From Acidobacteriota bacterium (GTDB lineage: Bacteria; Acidobacteriota; Terriglobia; Bryobacterales; Bryobacteraceae), in the NCBI GenBank assembly GCA_018268715.1, contig JAFDVZ010000010.1, positions 100,714-164,713 of the forward strand: DNA of 64,000 bases, given 5' to 3'. The notes under the pieces were generated by a model, which saw nothing but the letters and a program-made list of their open reading frames with translations, ran no database searches and had not been told where the DNA came from. Made by a program: the position numbers and the translations under genes. Position 1 is the first letter of the stretch, and the number at the start of each line of letters is the position of its first letter. This document shows positions 27,273-39,429 of the stretch, one piece after another.

Positions 27273-28168
27273 CGTTTCTTGAGGGCTTCGAGTTCGTCCA
27301 GGCTGCTGGGCCAGTCATCGTGAAGCAGACGTGACAGCGAGCGATCGGCCAGCAGCCTTCCGCCTGTCTGGCATTCCGGGCAGTAGTTGGTCTCGTTTGA
27401 GGCGTACCGGATTCGCTGGATCTTCGTCCCGCATCGCGGACAGGGTTCGCCGAAGCGGCCGTGCGCCGCCATCCCCTGGCGAAACGCGGTCACCTTTTCC
27501 GGAAATCGATCGCCGGTCTCACGGCGCAGCCGTTCGGTCCACTCGCGCAACACGTCTTTGGCCGCCTCGTGCAGCCTGGAGGCCTGGTCCCTGTCGAGCC
27601 GCTCGGTCAGCGCGACCGGCGACAGCCCGGCCCGGTGCAAAATCTCGTCGGAATAGGCGTTTCCGATGCCGCTGAACAGTCTCGGATCGGTTAAAGAGCG
27701 CTTCAAAGTGTGATTTTCTGACCTCAAAACGGCCCAAAATGTATCAAAATTGACAGAAAATACGTCGATTCCGCCGGCGTTAAGCACGCTTGGGGCGTCA
27801 GGTCCCTGCAGCACGTACAGCGAGGCGCGCCGTTGCGATCCCGCCTCCGTTAACGTTAAAACGCCCGATTCGAACGCAAAAGCCGCCAATATGTTCTTCC
27901 CCAGCGCCTTCGGTTCGACGTCCTTCCAATGCAGGCGCCCCGCGATCATCAGGTGCAGGACAAACCATAGTTCGTCCTCGAACCCTATGGCGATGCGTTT
28001 TCCTACACGCCGGATCTCGAGGACCCGTTTTCCACAGGCGGCCTGTACCGGCGGCTTCACCGATCTCAGCAGGAACGGCCCGCGGATTCGCGCGGACTTG
28101 AGCGCGGACCCCAGCAGGCGCCGCGACAGCGCTTCGACATAGATCTCGACATCCGGCAGCTCAGGCAT
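27269..28168 (-). CDS. Formamidopyrimidine-DNA glycosylase / endonuclease VIII family
   Basis: A 299-residue base-excision glycosylase. The N-terminal catalytic Pro-Glu is present (MPELPDVE; the second acidic residue is Asp where PELPEVE is common). The helix-two-turn-helix carries LFSGIGNAYSDEILHRAGLSP, and a C-terminal zinc finger has two CxxC pairs 16 residues apart followed by the recycling of Gln in CPECQ. The Fpg versus Nei choice is not certain. It follows an M20 peptidase gene by 5 bases and is probably in its transcript. Confidence 0.88.
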   Translation of the reverse strand: MPELPDVEIYVEALSRRLLGSALKSARIRGPFLLRSVKPPVQAACGKRVLEIRRVGKRIAIGFEDELWFVLHLMIAGRLHWKDVEPKALGKNILAAFAFESGVLTLTEAGSQRRASLYVLQGPDAPSVLNAGGIDVFSVNFDTFWAVLRSENHTLKRSLTDPRLFSGIGNAYSDEILHRAGLSPVALTERLDRDQASRLHEAAKDVLREWTERLRRETGDRFPEKVTAFRQGMAAHGRFGEPCPRCGTKIQRIRYASNETNYCPECQTGGRLLADRSLSRLLHDDWPSSLDELEALKKR

Positions 28169-28173
28169 GGGGT

Positions 28174-29304
28174 TCAGGCGCAGAATTCGATGGCGACGGT
28201 TTCAAACACCCGAGCCGCAACGGCGACTTCGTCCAGGTTCGACCATTCTACCGCCGCGTGCGCGCCGCCTCCGCCGGGCCCGAACACCACCGTCGGTATC
28301 CCCGCCGCCGATGTCAGCGCCGAGTCCATCCACGGAGTATCGCCGTAGAAACGGGGCTCGACGCCCCGCTCCGCGGCCACCCGGGCCCGCAGAATCTGGA
28401 CGATCCCTTCCGCCGGATCCACTTCGAACGGCTCGCGCACCAGCGTTGAACGGAATTCGTAGCGGGCCCGGAGGTCCTGCCTCCTAGCGTCGGAGAGAAT
28501 CGCCTGAATCTGCGACGAAGCCTCCTCCAGCGTTTCGCCGGGAACCGTCCTGCGCTCGATCGATAGCAGGCAACGCTCGGGATACGTCGAAAGCTCGCGA
28601 CCTCCCGAAATCAGGGACGCGTGGATGGAGCCGGAACCCAACAGCGGATGGCGTTGCACGGACCGTATCTTGGCGTTCAGTCCTTCGATCGCCGTCAGAA
28701 CCCGCCCCATTTTCGCGATGGCGTCCACCCCCAGTTCGGGCTTGGAGCCGTGCGCGGCAACGCCCTGCGACTCGACCTCGAACCAGATGAAGCCCTTGTG
28801 CCCGACGCAGATGTCGAGGCCCGTCGGTTCCGTGACGATGGCGGCGTCGGCCCGCCAGCGCTTGAGTATGGACGCAGTGCCGATGCTGGCGTACTCCTCA
28901 TCGCAAACCGCCGTCAGGATGACGTCGCCGCGCGGCGGCCGCTCGGTGAGTCTTCGGCCGGCCTCCAGCATGGCCGCCAGGCTTCCCTTCATGTCATAGG
29001 CGCCGCGTCCGTACAGCCGATTCCCCTCCACCCGGGGCGAGTGCGGATGCTCCATGCCCTCCACCCCAACGGTGTCCAGATGGGCGTTGAGCATCAACGA
29101 ACGGCCCCCGCCTGTTCCGCGCACGATTCCGACCACCGACGGCCGTCCCGGCGCGGCTTCGTCGATATGCGTCTCCATGCCCGCGCGGGCCATCCACGCC
29201 TGAACGAACCCGGCGATTTCACCTTCGCCCCGCGCCCCCGGAACAAGGTCCGGATTCACGGAGTCGATTGCTACAAGCTCGGCCAACAACGAAGTAGGGT
29301 CCAC
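28174..29304 (-). CDS. M20 family metallopeptidase (ArgE/DapE/ACY1 type)
   Basis: A 376-residue di-zinc amidohydrolase. Metal and catalytic motifs are NAHLDTVGVEG, RGAYDMKGS (bridging Asp), CDEEYAS (catalytic Glu and metal Glu), TEPTGLD and the late GGAHAAVEW His. A dimerisation lid lies in the middle (about 175-285). The frame opens at an ATG six codons upstream, but a GTG preceded by AAAGGA at good spacing gives MDPTSLLAELVAIDSVNP, the usual family opening, and it is chosen. Likely substrates are N-acyl amino acids or dipeptides. It is divergent from the peroxiredoxin gene with only about 30 bases between. Confidence 0.87.
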   Translation of the reverse strand: MDPTSLLAELVAIDSVNPDLVPGARGEGEIAGFVQAWMARAGMETHIDEAAPGRPSVVGIVRGTGGGRSLMLNAHLDTVGVEGMEHPHSPRVEGNRLYGRGAYDMKGSLAAMLEAGRRLTERPPRGDVILTAVCDEEYASIGTASILKRWRADAAIVTEPTGLDICVGHKGFIWFEVESQGVAAHGSKPELGVDAIAKMGRVLTAIEGLNAKIRSVQRHPLLGSGSIHASLISGGRELSTYPERCLLSIERRTVPGETLEEASSQIQAILSDARRQDLRARYEFRSTLVREPFEVDPAEGIVQILRARVAAERGVEPRFYGDTPWMDSALTSAAGIPTVVFGPGGGGAHAAVEWSNLDEVAVAARVFETVAIEFCA

Positions 29305-29333
29305 GGTTGTCCTTTCCCGCATTATCCAGCATC

Positions 29334-29786
29334 ATGGATTCGATGATCGATTGGCTGTTCGGCAAACCCCTTGAGGCCGGCGCGAAGGCGCCCGATTTCA
29401 CGCTGGCCGATCAGGACGGAAAGAAGCACACACTCTCGAAGCTGCGGGGCAAGAACGTCGTGCTAGTGTTCTATCCCGCCGACGAAACACCCACCTGTCG
29501 CGCGCAACTCTGCGAATTTCGCGACGAATGGGCCGAGGTGAAGGCGAAGAACGCGCTGGTGTTCGGCGTGAATCCGGGCAGCGCCGACAATCACGCCCGG
29601 TTTCGCGACAATCGCTCCCTTCCTTTCCCGCTCCTGGTCGACGAAGGTCAGCAGGTTGCGCGCATGTACTCCGCCAGCGGTCTGATGGTGCGCCGGACCG
29701 TCTACCTGATCGGGCCCGACGGCGTCATCCGCTACGCCGAGCGCGGCAAACCCGAACCCGCCAAGGTGTTGGCGGCCGCCGGTTGA
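29334..29786 (+). CDS. Peroxiredoxin, BCP/PrxQ-like
   Basis: A 150-residue thioredoxin-fold peroxidase that reduces hydroperoxides. The peroxidatic Cys is in DETPTCRAQLCEF and a resolving Cys lies five residues later, the atypical two-Cys PrxQ arrangement. The N-terminus MIDWLFGKPLEAG resembles a subgroup of AhpC/TSA proteins. The ATG at 29334 is used; one nine bases further (29343) is equally plausible because no ribosome site is clear. It is convergent with the hydrolase fusion gene, only one base away. Confidence 0.85.
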   Translation: MDSMIDWLFGKPLEAGAKAPDFTLADQDGKKHTLSKLRGKNVVLVFYPADETPTCRAQLCEFRDEWAEVKAKNALVFGVNPGSADNHARFRDNRSLPFPLLVDEGQQVARMYSASGLMVRRTVYLIGPDGVIRYAERGKPEPAKVLAAAG

Positions 29787-29787
29787 T

Positions 29788-31764
29788 CTACTTGCCGCCC
29801 AGATCCGTCGACACGTAACGGACGATGGCCTCGAGCAGCGCGGCGCGCGGATAGCGCGTCTTGTCCATGCCGCCGCGGATGGCCGAATCGGACGATTTGT
29901 CGAATGGCAGCGCGACGGCGAAATGGTCGGCAAGGGCAATGCCCAGCACGGTGGAGTCCGGCGCCACCGCATCCTGTTGCAGCAGTTGTCCGTCCTGCAC
30001 GGGGCCGTAGGCGGAGAGCAGTTGCCAGGTTTGCATCAGCGCCTTCGAGGTATTCGTTTTCTGGCTCTTGGTGACGATCGAATAGGAGGGCACGGGCATT
30101 CTGGGATTCGCCGCCAGGAACGCGGCCCGGACGCTGCGTTGCAGGCTCTTGAATCCCGCCGCCGTGTCGCCCTGGCAGCCTTTCATGTTGTACTGGCGGA
30201 TCCACTGATCGGCGGCCGCGGGCAGCGCGTCCGCGATGGGCGATCCGCCCACAGCCCCCGCCACGCTGACGAACGCCGCGACATACTGCGCCGCGTTTTC
30301 CTGCGCCAGCGCCGTCATCACGTCGGGCGCGCCTTTGCTATAGCCCACCACGATCCACTTGCCAGCGTCCGATTTCGACTGCTCGGCGAGATAACTCGCG
30401 ATCATCTTGGCGTTGGATTCGCTCCCGTCGTTAGGCACCTGGAGCAGGGCCACATTCACCCCATATTGCTCCTTGAGCGACTTCTGCCCTTCCTGAAACG
30501 CCGGCGAGTCGGAGAAGCAGGAACTCATGAACCCCGGCACGATCAGCACCCGATATTTCGTCGAAACCGCATCGAGCTTCATGTCCGATTTCGATGCGCC
30601 TTCGAAGAACTGATCGCAGGCGCCCCACGCGCCGCCATCGGGGTTCTTCTGGGTCAAGACGGAACAAAACAGGTCAGGGAAGGCGATGCCCGAAGTCGAG
30701 GTCTGGTCCGGCTGCAAGTACACGATCAACGTGCGGCCATCCGTACGGAACTCTTCGCCGTGCGCGGTCTTGGCGCTTTCGAACGTCTTGGCGGCCCGCA
30801 TGTAGTCGAGCTTCACCACCATTCCGGTTTGCTGCAGCGATTGGCCGATGTAGTCCCGCTCGCCGTCGGTGTCGGGATCGATCTTGTGGGTCAGCTTTCC
30901 GTTGCGTTGATCCTTGTCGAAGCCGATGTCGTGCGTGCCCGCCCCGGCCCAGACGGTCTGGCCCTCCACGGTGAAGGGCGCTTTCCAAATCCGAAAGTGA
31001 TGCCGCGACGCCACCACGCGGATCGGGTCGCCCTGCGCATAGCCGTAATCCTGGATCCGGCCGAACAGCATCAACTCGCTCATGGGCATGGTGACGTAGG
31101 CTTCTTTTGAGACGCTCGACAGAAGGCCTCGGAGCACCGCGTCCTTCTTCGACTTGTCCACCGTCACCCAGCCGGCCGCGCGGAAGGCGGCTTCCACCTT
31201 GCTCTGCGAGCCGACGATGATGAAGTTCACGCGGTCGCCAGGATTGCCCTGCGCATCCTCGACACGCACCGGAACGCCGTCAAGCAGGGCTTGCGTCATT
31301 TGGGGAACCTTCACATTCGCTGGGGTGGATGTAACCGTCCCGGCCGTCACTTCCACGGTGACGTGGTAGGTTCCCGAGGGTTGATCGTTCGCGCCCTGGT
31401 TCACGCCAAGAAACAACCGTCCAGCCACCGGCGCCCTGCGCTCGGCCTTCGGACCCACCAGAAACGCGCGCGCCGCGGGATTGTCGCTGATCCGCCCCAC
31501 CAGCGTGCCGCGGCCCGCCTCGTTCACCGGCAACTGGCGAATCAGATCGGCCCATCCGCGCGACAGGCCCTCGGGCCCGCACGGTTTGGCGCCCATGTAC
31601 TGAAGCTGGCCCGTCGCGGTGATCTTCACCGTGTCGCCGGGTTTGAGGTCAACCCCGGTGTCGGTCCAGATATTGGCCCCTGAGATGTCGAGTTGCTTGG
31701 ACGTCTGCGCGGAGAGCGCCATGGCGGCGGCGAACAGCAGGGCGGAGATGCGTGTCAAGAGCAT
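29788..31764 (-). CDS. Secreted three-domain protein: LecA-like lectin, LssY C-terminal domain, alpha/beta hydrolase
   Basis: A 658-residue exported protein with a signal peptide (1-20). Residues about 22-140 resemble the LecA/PA-IL galactose-lectin beta sandwich (ANIWTDTGVDLKPGDTVKI...). About 165-350 match the LssY C-terminal domain (GSQSKVEAAFRAAGWVTVDK, HHFRIWKAPF, GTHDIGF, IDPDTDGERDYI). About 400-658 form an alpha/beta-hydrolase-like domain with the elbow GYSKGAP (Ser476). The long upstream frame is spurious; the ATG after AGGAAAC is used. Context suggests carbohydrate or lipid processing with the neighbouring small hydrolase encoded just upstream. The combination is unusual. Confidence 0.75.
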   Translation of the reverse strand: MLLTRISALLFAAAMALSAQTSKQLDISGANIWTDTGVDLKPGDTVKITATGQLQYMGAKPCGPEGLSRGWADLIRQLPVNEAGRGTLVGRISDNPAARAFLVGPKAERRAPVAGRLFLGVNQGANDQPSGTYHVTVEVTAGTVTSTPANVKVPQMTQALLDGVPVRVEDAQGNPGDRVNFIIVGSQSKVEAAFRAAGWVTVDKSKKDAVLRGLLSSVSKEAYVTMPMSELMLFGRIQDYGYAQGDPIRVVASRHHFRIWKAPFTVEGQTVWAGAGTHDIGFDKDQRNGKLTHKIDPDTDGERDYIGQSLQQTGMVVKLDYMRAAKTFESAKTAHGEEFRTDGRTLIVYLQPDQTSTSGIAFPDLFCSVLTQKNPDGGAWGACDQFFEGASKSDMKLDAVSTKYRVLIVPGFMSSCFSDSPAFQEGQKSLKEQYGVNVALLQVPNDGSESNAKMIASYLAEQSKSDAGKWIVVGYSKGAPDVMTALAQENAAQYVAAFVSVAGAVGGSPIADALPAAADQWIRQYNMKGCQGDTAAGFKSLQRSVRAAFLAANPRMPVPSYSIVTKSQKTNTSKALMQTWQLLSAYGPVQDGQLLQQDAVAPDSTVLGIALADHFAVALPFDKSSDSAIRGGMDKTRYPRAALLEAIVRYVSTDLGGK

Positions 31765-31772
31765 TGAGTTTC

Positions 31773-32489
31773 CTATCTTGAGCTGGCGTCGAGGATGAGC
31801 CGCTCCACTTGAATCCAGATGGCCGGGTCGAGTTCCATCTTCGCGTGCGAGCCGCCGAAGGTGCGGCGCGCCCACGAAGCGTCCTTCTCGTCGACGGGTC
31901 GGAAATAATAGCTGTACCGGTAGTTGCCGATGATCCGTGTGCGCGCGGGATCGGCGGCCCGGATCTCGCCGCGGCCGCGAATGGTGGCCAGATCGTGCTG
32001 AAAGAAATTGGCCGCGGCGCGCACGTTGGGCGGCACCACGGCGTCGCGCAGTCCGACGCTGTCCACCTGGACCGTCAGCAGCACGGGAACGCCCAGGCGC
32101 TCGAGATCGCGAGCCGTCTGGATCACGGCGGCGCCGCCCCAACTCTGGCCATACAGGATCACTCGCGCCCGGGCTGCCTCATCGGCGTCGATGCGACCGT
32201 CGCGGTTCGCATCAAGCGCCCGCCGGATCCTCTTCAACGCCGCCTTGCGACGGTGGTTGCTCGCCGTGTCCGCCAGTAACCCGCGCGATCGCAAATCGAG
32301 CGCGAGTTTCCGGACGCTGCGATGTTCGTCGTCCCAGCGTTCGAACCCGCCGAGAAATCCGACCACCAGAACGCTGCCCGCGGGCGCTGGTTGTGGGATC
32401 GTGAAATCGGACAGACGTTGAGCGAACCCGGGAAGGACAGTCCAAGCGAGCGGGATCAGGATTGCGAAACTCCGGCTAGCCAGCGGCAT
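31773..32489 (-). CDS. Secreted alpha/beta hydrolase-like protein with an EF-hand loop
   Basis: A 238-residue exported protein (signal about 1-23). The core has a nucleophile elbow GQSWGG (Ser116) and a late His in GGSHAKM, consistent with an alpha/beta hydrolase. Just before the elbow sits a complete calcium-loop DANRDGRIDADE (93-104), with ligands at positions 1, 3, 5, 9 and 12, dockerin/EF-hand style. It lies 8 bases upstream of the lectin/LssY/hydrolase gene on the same strand, and the two probably act together. The substrate is unknown. Confidence 0.75.
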   Translation of the reverse strand: MPLASRSFAILIPLAWTVLPGFAQRLSDFTIPQPAPAGSVLVVGFLGGFERWDDEHRSVRKLALDLRSRGLLADTASNHRRKAALKRIRRALDANRDGRIDADEAARARVILYGQSWGGAAVIQTARDLERLGVPVLLTVQVDSVGLRDAVVPPNVRAAANFFQHDLATIRGRGEIRAADPARTRIIGNYRYSYYFRPVDEKDASWARRTFGGSHAKMELDPAIWIQVERLILDASSR

Positions 32490-32500
32490 GTTCGCGATTT

Positions 32501-32513
32501 CAATTATTAATTG
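32501..32513. promoter_or_regulatory. AT-rich 13-bp palindrome in the galT/hydrolase divergent promoter
   Basis: CAATTATTAATTG is a perfect palindrome about a central T in an otherwise GC-rich region. It lies 11 bases from the hydrolase ATG and 19 from the galT ATG. It could be an operator or the AT-rich part of a promoter serving both directions. Confidence 0.4.
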
Positions 32514-32532
32514 TAGATGAGGCTGTCACACG

Positions 32533-33618
32533 ATGACGGCCCTCGCTTTCCACGTCCAAAGCGGAACAGGAGCCGAATTGTTCGATCTGAAGCAGCATCC
32601 TCACCGGCGTTTCAACGCGCTGACCGGCGAATGGGTCCTTGTGTCGCCCCACCGGACCCAACGCCCATGGCAGGGACAGGTGGAGAAACTCCCGCCTGAC
32701 ACCCGCCCGGAATTCGATCCCAAGTGCTATCTTTGTCCGGGAAATCCCCGCGCCGGCGGAGTCCTGAATCCCTCCTATGAGGCCACCTTCGTTTTCGACA
32801 ATGACTTCGCGGCTTTGCGCCCGGACACGCCTCCAGGCGGATTCGAAAGCGGCGGGCTGCTGAAGGCGGAGTCCGAATACGGCCGGTGCCGCGTGGTGTG
32901 CTTCAATCCGCGCCACGATCTCACGCTAGCCCGGATGGGCGTCGATCAGATTGTGCCGGTGGTGAAGACCTGGGTCGGCCAATTTGCCGAATTGGGGGCC
33001 GATCCGCGCCTCAACTACGTTCAAATCTTCGAAAATCGCGGCGAAATGATGGGGGCGAGCAACCCTCACCCGCACTGCCAGATCTGGGCGTCCGAATCGA
33101 TACCCAACGAACCCACCAAGGAACTCGCCTCGCAAACAGCCTATCGGACCGGCTCCGGCCGGTGCCTGTTGTGCGACTACGCCGCCCTCGAAGAGCGCCT
33201 GGGCGAGCGAGTGGTGTGCGCGAACGAGTCGTTCCTTGCGCTGGTCCCGTTTTGGGCCGTCTGGCCATTCGAGGTCCTGCTCCTGTCACGTCGGCACTTC
33301 GCCGGAATGGATGGGCTCGAAGAACGCGAACAGCCCGCCCTGGCCGACATTCTGCGGCGCGTCGCCACCCGTTATGACAATCTTTTCGAGACCTCATTCC
33401 CATACACGATGGGCTTCCATCAGAAGCCCACGGACGGGGCGGAGCATCCCGAGTGGCACTTCCACGCGCACTACTATCCGCCGCTGCTGCGCTCAGCGAC
33501 GGTGCGGAAGTTCATGGTGGGATATGAGATGCTCGCCACGCCGCAACGCGACATCACCCCGGAATCGGCCGCCGAGCGTTTGCGGGGCCTCGCCGAACGT
33601 CATCATCTGGACATCTAG
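32533..33618 (+). CDS. galT: Galactose-1-phosphate uridylyltransferase
   Basis: A 361-residue HIT-superfamily enzyme of the Leloir pathway that exchanges UMP between UDP-glucose and galactose 1-phosphate. The active site is NPHPHCQIW, with the nucleophile His181. Zinc/structural cysteines are at CYLC (65-68) and the N-terminal [17 protein letters not shown] is typical. A late [13 protein letters not shown] segment matches the second His motif. No other Leloir gene is adjacent. The start lacks a clear ribosome site, and a short leader is assumed. Confidence 0.93.
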   Translation: MTALAFHVQSGTGAELFDLKQHPHRRFNALTGEWVLVSPHRTQRPWQGQVEKLPPDTRPEFDPKCYLCPGNPRAGGVLNPSYEATFVFDNDFAALRPDTPPGGFESGGLLKAESEYGRCRVVCFNPRHDLTLARMGVDQIVPVVKTWVGQFAELGADPRLNYVQIFENRGEMMGASNPHPHCQIWASESIPNEPTKELASQTAYRTGSGRCLLCDYAALEERLGERVVCANESFLALVPFWAVWPFEVLLLSRRHFAGMDGLEEREQPALADILRRVATRYDNLFETSFPYTMGFHQKPTDGAEHPEWHFHAHYYPPLLRSATVRKFMVGYEMLATPQRDITPESAAERLRGLAERHHLDI

Positions 33619-33683
33619 ACCCCCACGGAACCGCCCGGGCATGTTGAAATAGGAAAGATACCCCTCCCGGAGGACCTGAAGAA

Positions 33684-34811
33684 TTGAACAAAGCAGTCCT
33701 CGCCCTGGAGGACGGAACCGTCTTCGAGGGCAGAAGCTTTGGTGCGCAGATAGAGAGCTACGGCGAAGTTGTTTTCAACACGGCCATTACCGGATACCAG
33801 GAAGTCTTCACCGACCCTTCCTATTCCGGACAGATCGTCGTTCTCACCAATCCCCAAATCGGCAACTACGGCGCCAACCATTTCGATAGCGAATCCCTGA
33901 AGCCCTATATTGAAGGGCTGGTGGTCCGCGAGTTCTCGCCCATCGCCAGCAATTGGCGTAGCGAGGAGGCCGCCAACCGCTTCCTGGCGGAGGCCGGCGT
34001 TCCCATCATCGCCGAGATCGATACGCGAGCCCTGGTGCGCCACCTGCGTTCTCGCGGCGTCATGCGCGGCGTTCTGGCCGGCGCGGGCGGCGAGGCCGAG
34101 GCGCTTGTGCGGCGCGCTCGCGAGATCCCCTCCATGGCGGGTCTCGAACTGGCCACTCGGGTCTCCACCGCTTCGTCCTATGAGTGGGCGCGCGGCATCG
34201 AAGGCGGATCGCCTTCCGAACTGAACGGCGCGCCGGCGCCGATTACGCGCCACGTGGTCGCCTACGACTACGGCATCAAGCACAATATTCTCCGTCGTCT
34301 GGTGCATACCGGCTGCCGGGTTACCGTGGCGCCAGCGACAACGTCGGCCGAAGATGTTCTGGCGCTCAATCCCGACGGCGTGTTCCTGTCGAACGGCCCA
34401 GGCGATCCGGAACCGCTCGAATACCAGGCCGCCCAGGTCCGCAAGATCATCGGCAAGAAACCGGTGTTCGGCATCTGTCTCGGCCACCAGGTTCTCGGCC
34501 TCGCGCTGGGGGGCAAGACCTACAAGCTGAAATTCGGACATCGCGGCGCGAACCACCCCGTGCTGAACAAGGTCACCAATCGCGTCGAGATTACGTCGCA
34601 CAATCACGGCTTCGCCGTCGATCCCGATTCGTTGAACCAAAACGAAATCGAATTGACTCACGTGAATCTGAACGACCAGACGCTGGAAGGCTTCCGACAC
34701 CGCAACTATCCGGTCTTCTGCGTGCAGTACCATCCGGAGGCCGCGCCCGGACCGCATGATTCCCACTATCTGTTCGACGAGTTCGTCCGCCTGATGAAGG
34801 AGGCCAAGTAA
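33684..34811 (+). CDS. carA: Carbamoyl-phosphate synthase small (glutaminase) chain
   Basis: A 375-residue glutamine amidotransferase subunit that supplies ammonia to CarB for arginine and pyrimidine synthesis. The N-terminal CarA domain (LEDGTVFEGRSFG, TGYQEVFTDPSYSGQIV) is followed by a class I GATase domain with nucleophile Cys265 in GICLGHQ and the His/Glu of QYHPEAAPGP. It starts with TTG after GGAGG. Its stop abuts the carB GTG with no gap. No attenuator or PyrR site was recognised upstream. Confidence 0.96.
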   Translation: MNKAVLALEDGTVFEGRSFGAQIESYGEVVFNTAITGYQEVFTDPSYSGQIVVLTNPQIGNYGANHFDSESLKPYIEGLVVREFSPIASNWRSEEAANRFLAEAGVPIIAEIDTRALVRHLRSRGVMRGVLAGAGGEAEALVRRAREIPSMAGLELATRVSTASSYEWARGIEGGSPSELNGAPAPITRHVVAYDYGIKHNILRRLVHTGCRVTVAPATTSAEDVLALNPDGVFLSNGPGDPEPLEYQAAQVRKIIGKKPVFGICLGHQVLGLALGGKTYKLKFGHRGANHPVLNKVTNRVEITSHNHGFAVDPDSLNQNEIELTHVNLNDQTLEGFRHRNYPVFCVQYHPEAAPGPHDSHYLFDEFVRLMKEAK

Positions 34812-38030
<3,219 letters not shown>

Positions 38031-38035
38031 CAGGG

Positions 38036-38055
38036 GGGCGGCCATCGCGCCGCCC
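38036..38055 (+). terminator. hairpin after carB
   Basis: GGGCGGC and GCCGCCC form a perfect 7-bp stem around a 6-base loop, 5 bases after the carB stop. There is no T-tract. It is likely a terminator or 3-prime mRNA stabiliser for carAB. The rest of the gap to 38202 shows only a ribosome site (AGGAGGAA). Confidence 0.55.
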
Positions 38056-38202
38056 TGCTCCCGGTAGGCATTTAGCCCTACCCTCATATCCACCTGCTCC
38101 CGGTTGTGCGAGACTAATCGAGGATCACCGCAGCCCCACAAAAATCAGTCTGGCGAAGTGACCGCCGGACCCATCCGGTTGTCTTAACGATCAGGAGGAA
38201 TC

Positions 38203-38613
38203 ATGGATCGATTTGAAGAACTGAAACAGAAGTACGCAAGCGTATTGGAACTCATCCCGAAACTGAACGTACGCCTGGACCACCTGCATGTGCAGGACGA
38301 CAAGTTGTTCATGTCCGGCGCCGCTCCCAACGACGCCCTCAAGAACAAAGTCTGGGATCAGATCAAGGTTTGTGACGCGAGCTTTTCCGATCTCACCTGC
38401 GACATCGGCGTCGACTCGAGCCTACCCGCTCCCGTGGAAGCGCCCGCCGCCCAGACCTACACGGTTCAACCGGGTGACTCGCTCTCGAAGATCGCCAAGC
38501 AATTTTACGGCAACGCGAATCTCTACATGAAGATCTTCGAGGCCAATCGCGATCAGTTGGATAACCCGAATCTGATTCAGGTTGGCCAGGAACTCACCAT
38601 TCCGGCGGAGTAA
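38203..38613 (+). CDS. LysM-domain protein, BON/YgaU-like
   Basis: A 136-residue protein. The N-terminal half (about 1-75) resembles a BON-like alpha-beta domain. The C-terminal LysM (about 84-134: YTVQPGDSLSKIAKQFYGNANLY...IQVGQELTIP) binds GlcNAc-containing polymers such as peptidoglycan. No signal peptide is visible. The architecture recalls the YgaU/Kbp proteins that bind potassium and respond to osmotic stress. A strong ribosome site (AGGAGGAATC) supports the start. It is first in a three-gene set with the next two genes. Confidence 0.85.
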   Translation: MDRFEELKQKYASVLELIPKLNVRLDHLHVQDDKLFMSGAAPNDALKNKVWDQIKVCDASFSDLTCDIGVDSSLPAPVEAPAAQTYTVQPGDSLSKIAKQFYGNANLYMKIFEANRDQLDNPNLIQVGQELTIPAE

Positions 38614-38625
38614 CAGGAGCACACG

Positions 38626-39132
38626 ATGGGTTTCATGAATATGCTGGGTGGTCTGGTCAACGCCTTCGAGGGCGGCCAGCAGCCCAGCGCCGAACACGTC
38701 GAAAACAGTTTCGACCAGATAACGTCGATGCTCCCGGCGGGAGGACTGTCTCAGGTCCTTTCGGCGGCTTTCAACTCCAGCGAGACTCCGGCGTTCGGAC
38801 AACTGGCGGGACAGTTGTTTAACAACTCGTCGCCCGATCAGAAGGCCGGTTTGCTGAATACGCTGTTACAGGCAGCGGGTCCCATGCTCGCCGGCGGAGC
38901 GGCCGGAGGACTGTTGAGCCAGCTTGCCGGCGGCGGTCAGCGTCCGCTTACTCCCGACGAAGCCGCGCAGGTTTCGCCCGATGTTGTCCATCAACTGGCG
39001 GCGCATGCCGAGAAACACGACGGCTCGATTGTGGATACAATCAGTAGTTTCTACTCCGAGCACCCGACGCTTGTGAAAACGCTTGGAGGCGCGATTCTCT
39101 CGGTCGGCTTGGCGAAGTTCGCTAGCCGCTAG
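38626..39132 (+). CDS. Hypothetical protein, Gly/Ala-rich
   Basis: A 168-residue protein with GGL/AGG repeats around residues 75-110 and helical flanks. Short hydrophobic stretches could be weak membrane-associated helices. No named family is recognised with confidence. It is spaced 12 bases from the LysM gene and 33 from the GlsB gene, so it probably belongs to the same stress-type transcript. Confidence 0.65.
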   Translation: MGFMNMLGGLVNAFEGGQQPSAEHVENSFDQITSMLPAGGLSQVLSAAFNSSETPAFGQLAGQLFNNSSPDQKAGLLNTLLQAAGPMLAGGAAGGLLSQLAGGGQRPLTPDEAAQVSPDVVHQLAAHAEKHDGSIVDTISSFYSEHPTLVKTLGGAILSVGLAKFASR

Positions 39133-39165
39133 CAGATGGACCCCTGTTACGGAGGTTAGATTCGT

Positions 39166-39414
39166 ATGCTGTGGACGCTGATCATCGGGCTCATCGTCGG
39201 TTTCGTCGCGAAGCTGCTGATGCCCGGACGGAACCCCTCGGGTTTCTTCATCACCATGGCCCTCGGCATCGCGGGCTCGATCGTGGCCACGTTCATCGGA
39301 CGGATGGCGGGCTTCTATGGCGAGGGCTCCAATGCGGGCTTCATCATGTCCGTACTTGGCGCGATGTTGTTGCTGTTTCTATACCACCAGTTCTTCGGCA
39401 AGAACGCAGGTTAG
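39166..39414 (+). CDS. GlsB/YeaQ/YmgE family small membrane protein
   Basis: An 82-residue protein with three membrane helices and glycine zippers (LIIGLIVGFVAKLLMPGRNP, MALGIAGSIVATFIG, SVLGAMLLLFLYH). This is the transglycosylase-associated protein family, commonly induced by general stress. The biochemical role is not established. It is last in the LysM set and convergent with a glycosidase gene 15 bases away. Confidence 0.88.
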   Translation: MLWTLIIGLIVGFVAKLLMPGRNPSGFFITMALGIAGSIVATFIGRMAGFYGEGSNAGFIMSVLGAMLLLFLYHQFFGKNAG

Positions 39415-39429
39415 GCTCGACCGGGCGGA

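Noticed and set aside
31765-32142. N-terminal extension of the lectin/LssY/hydrolase frame
   Set aside because: It runs opposite-frame through the neighbouring hydrolase gene and would bury the signal peptide.
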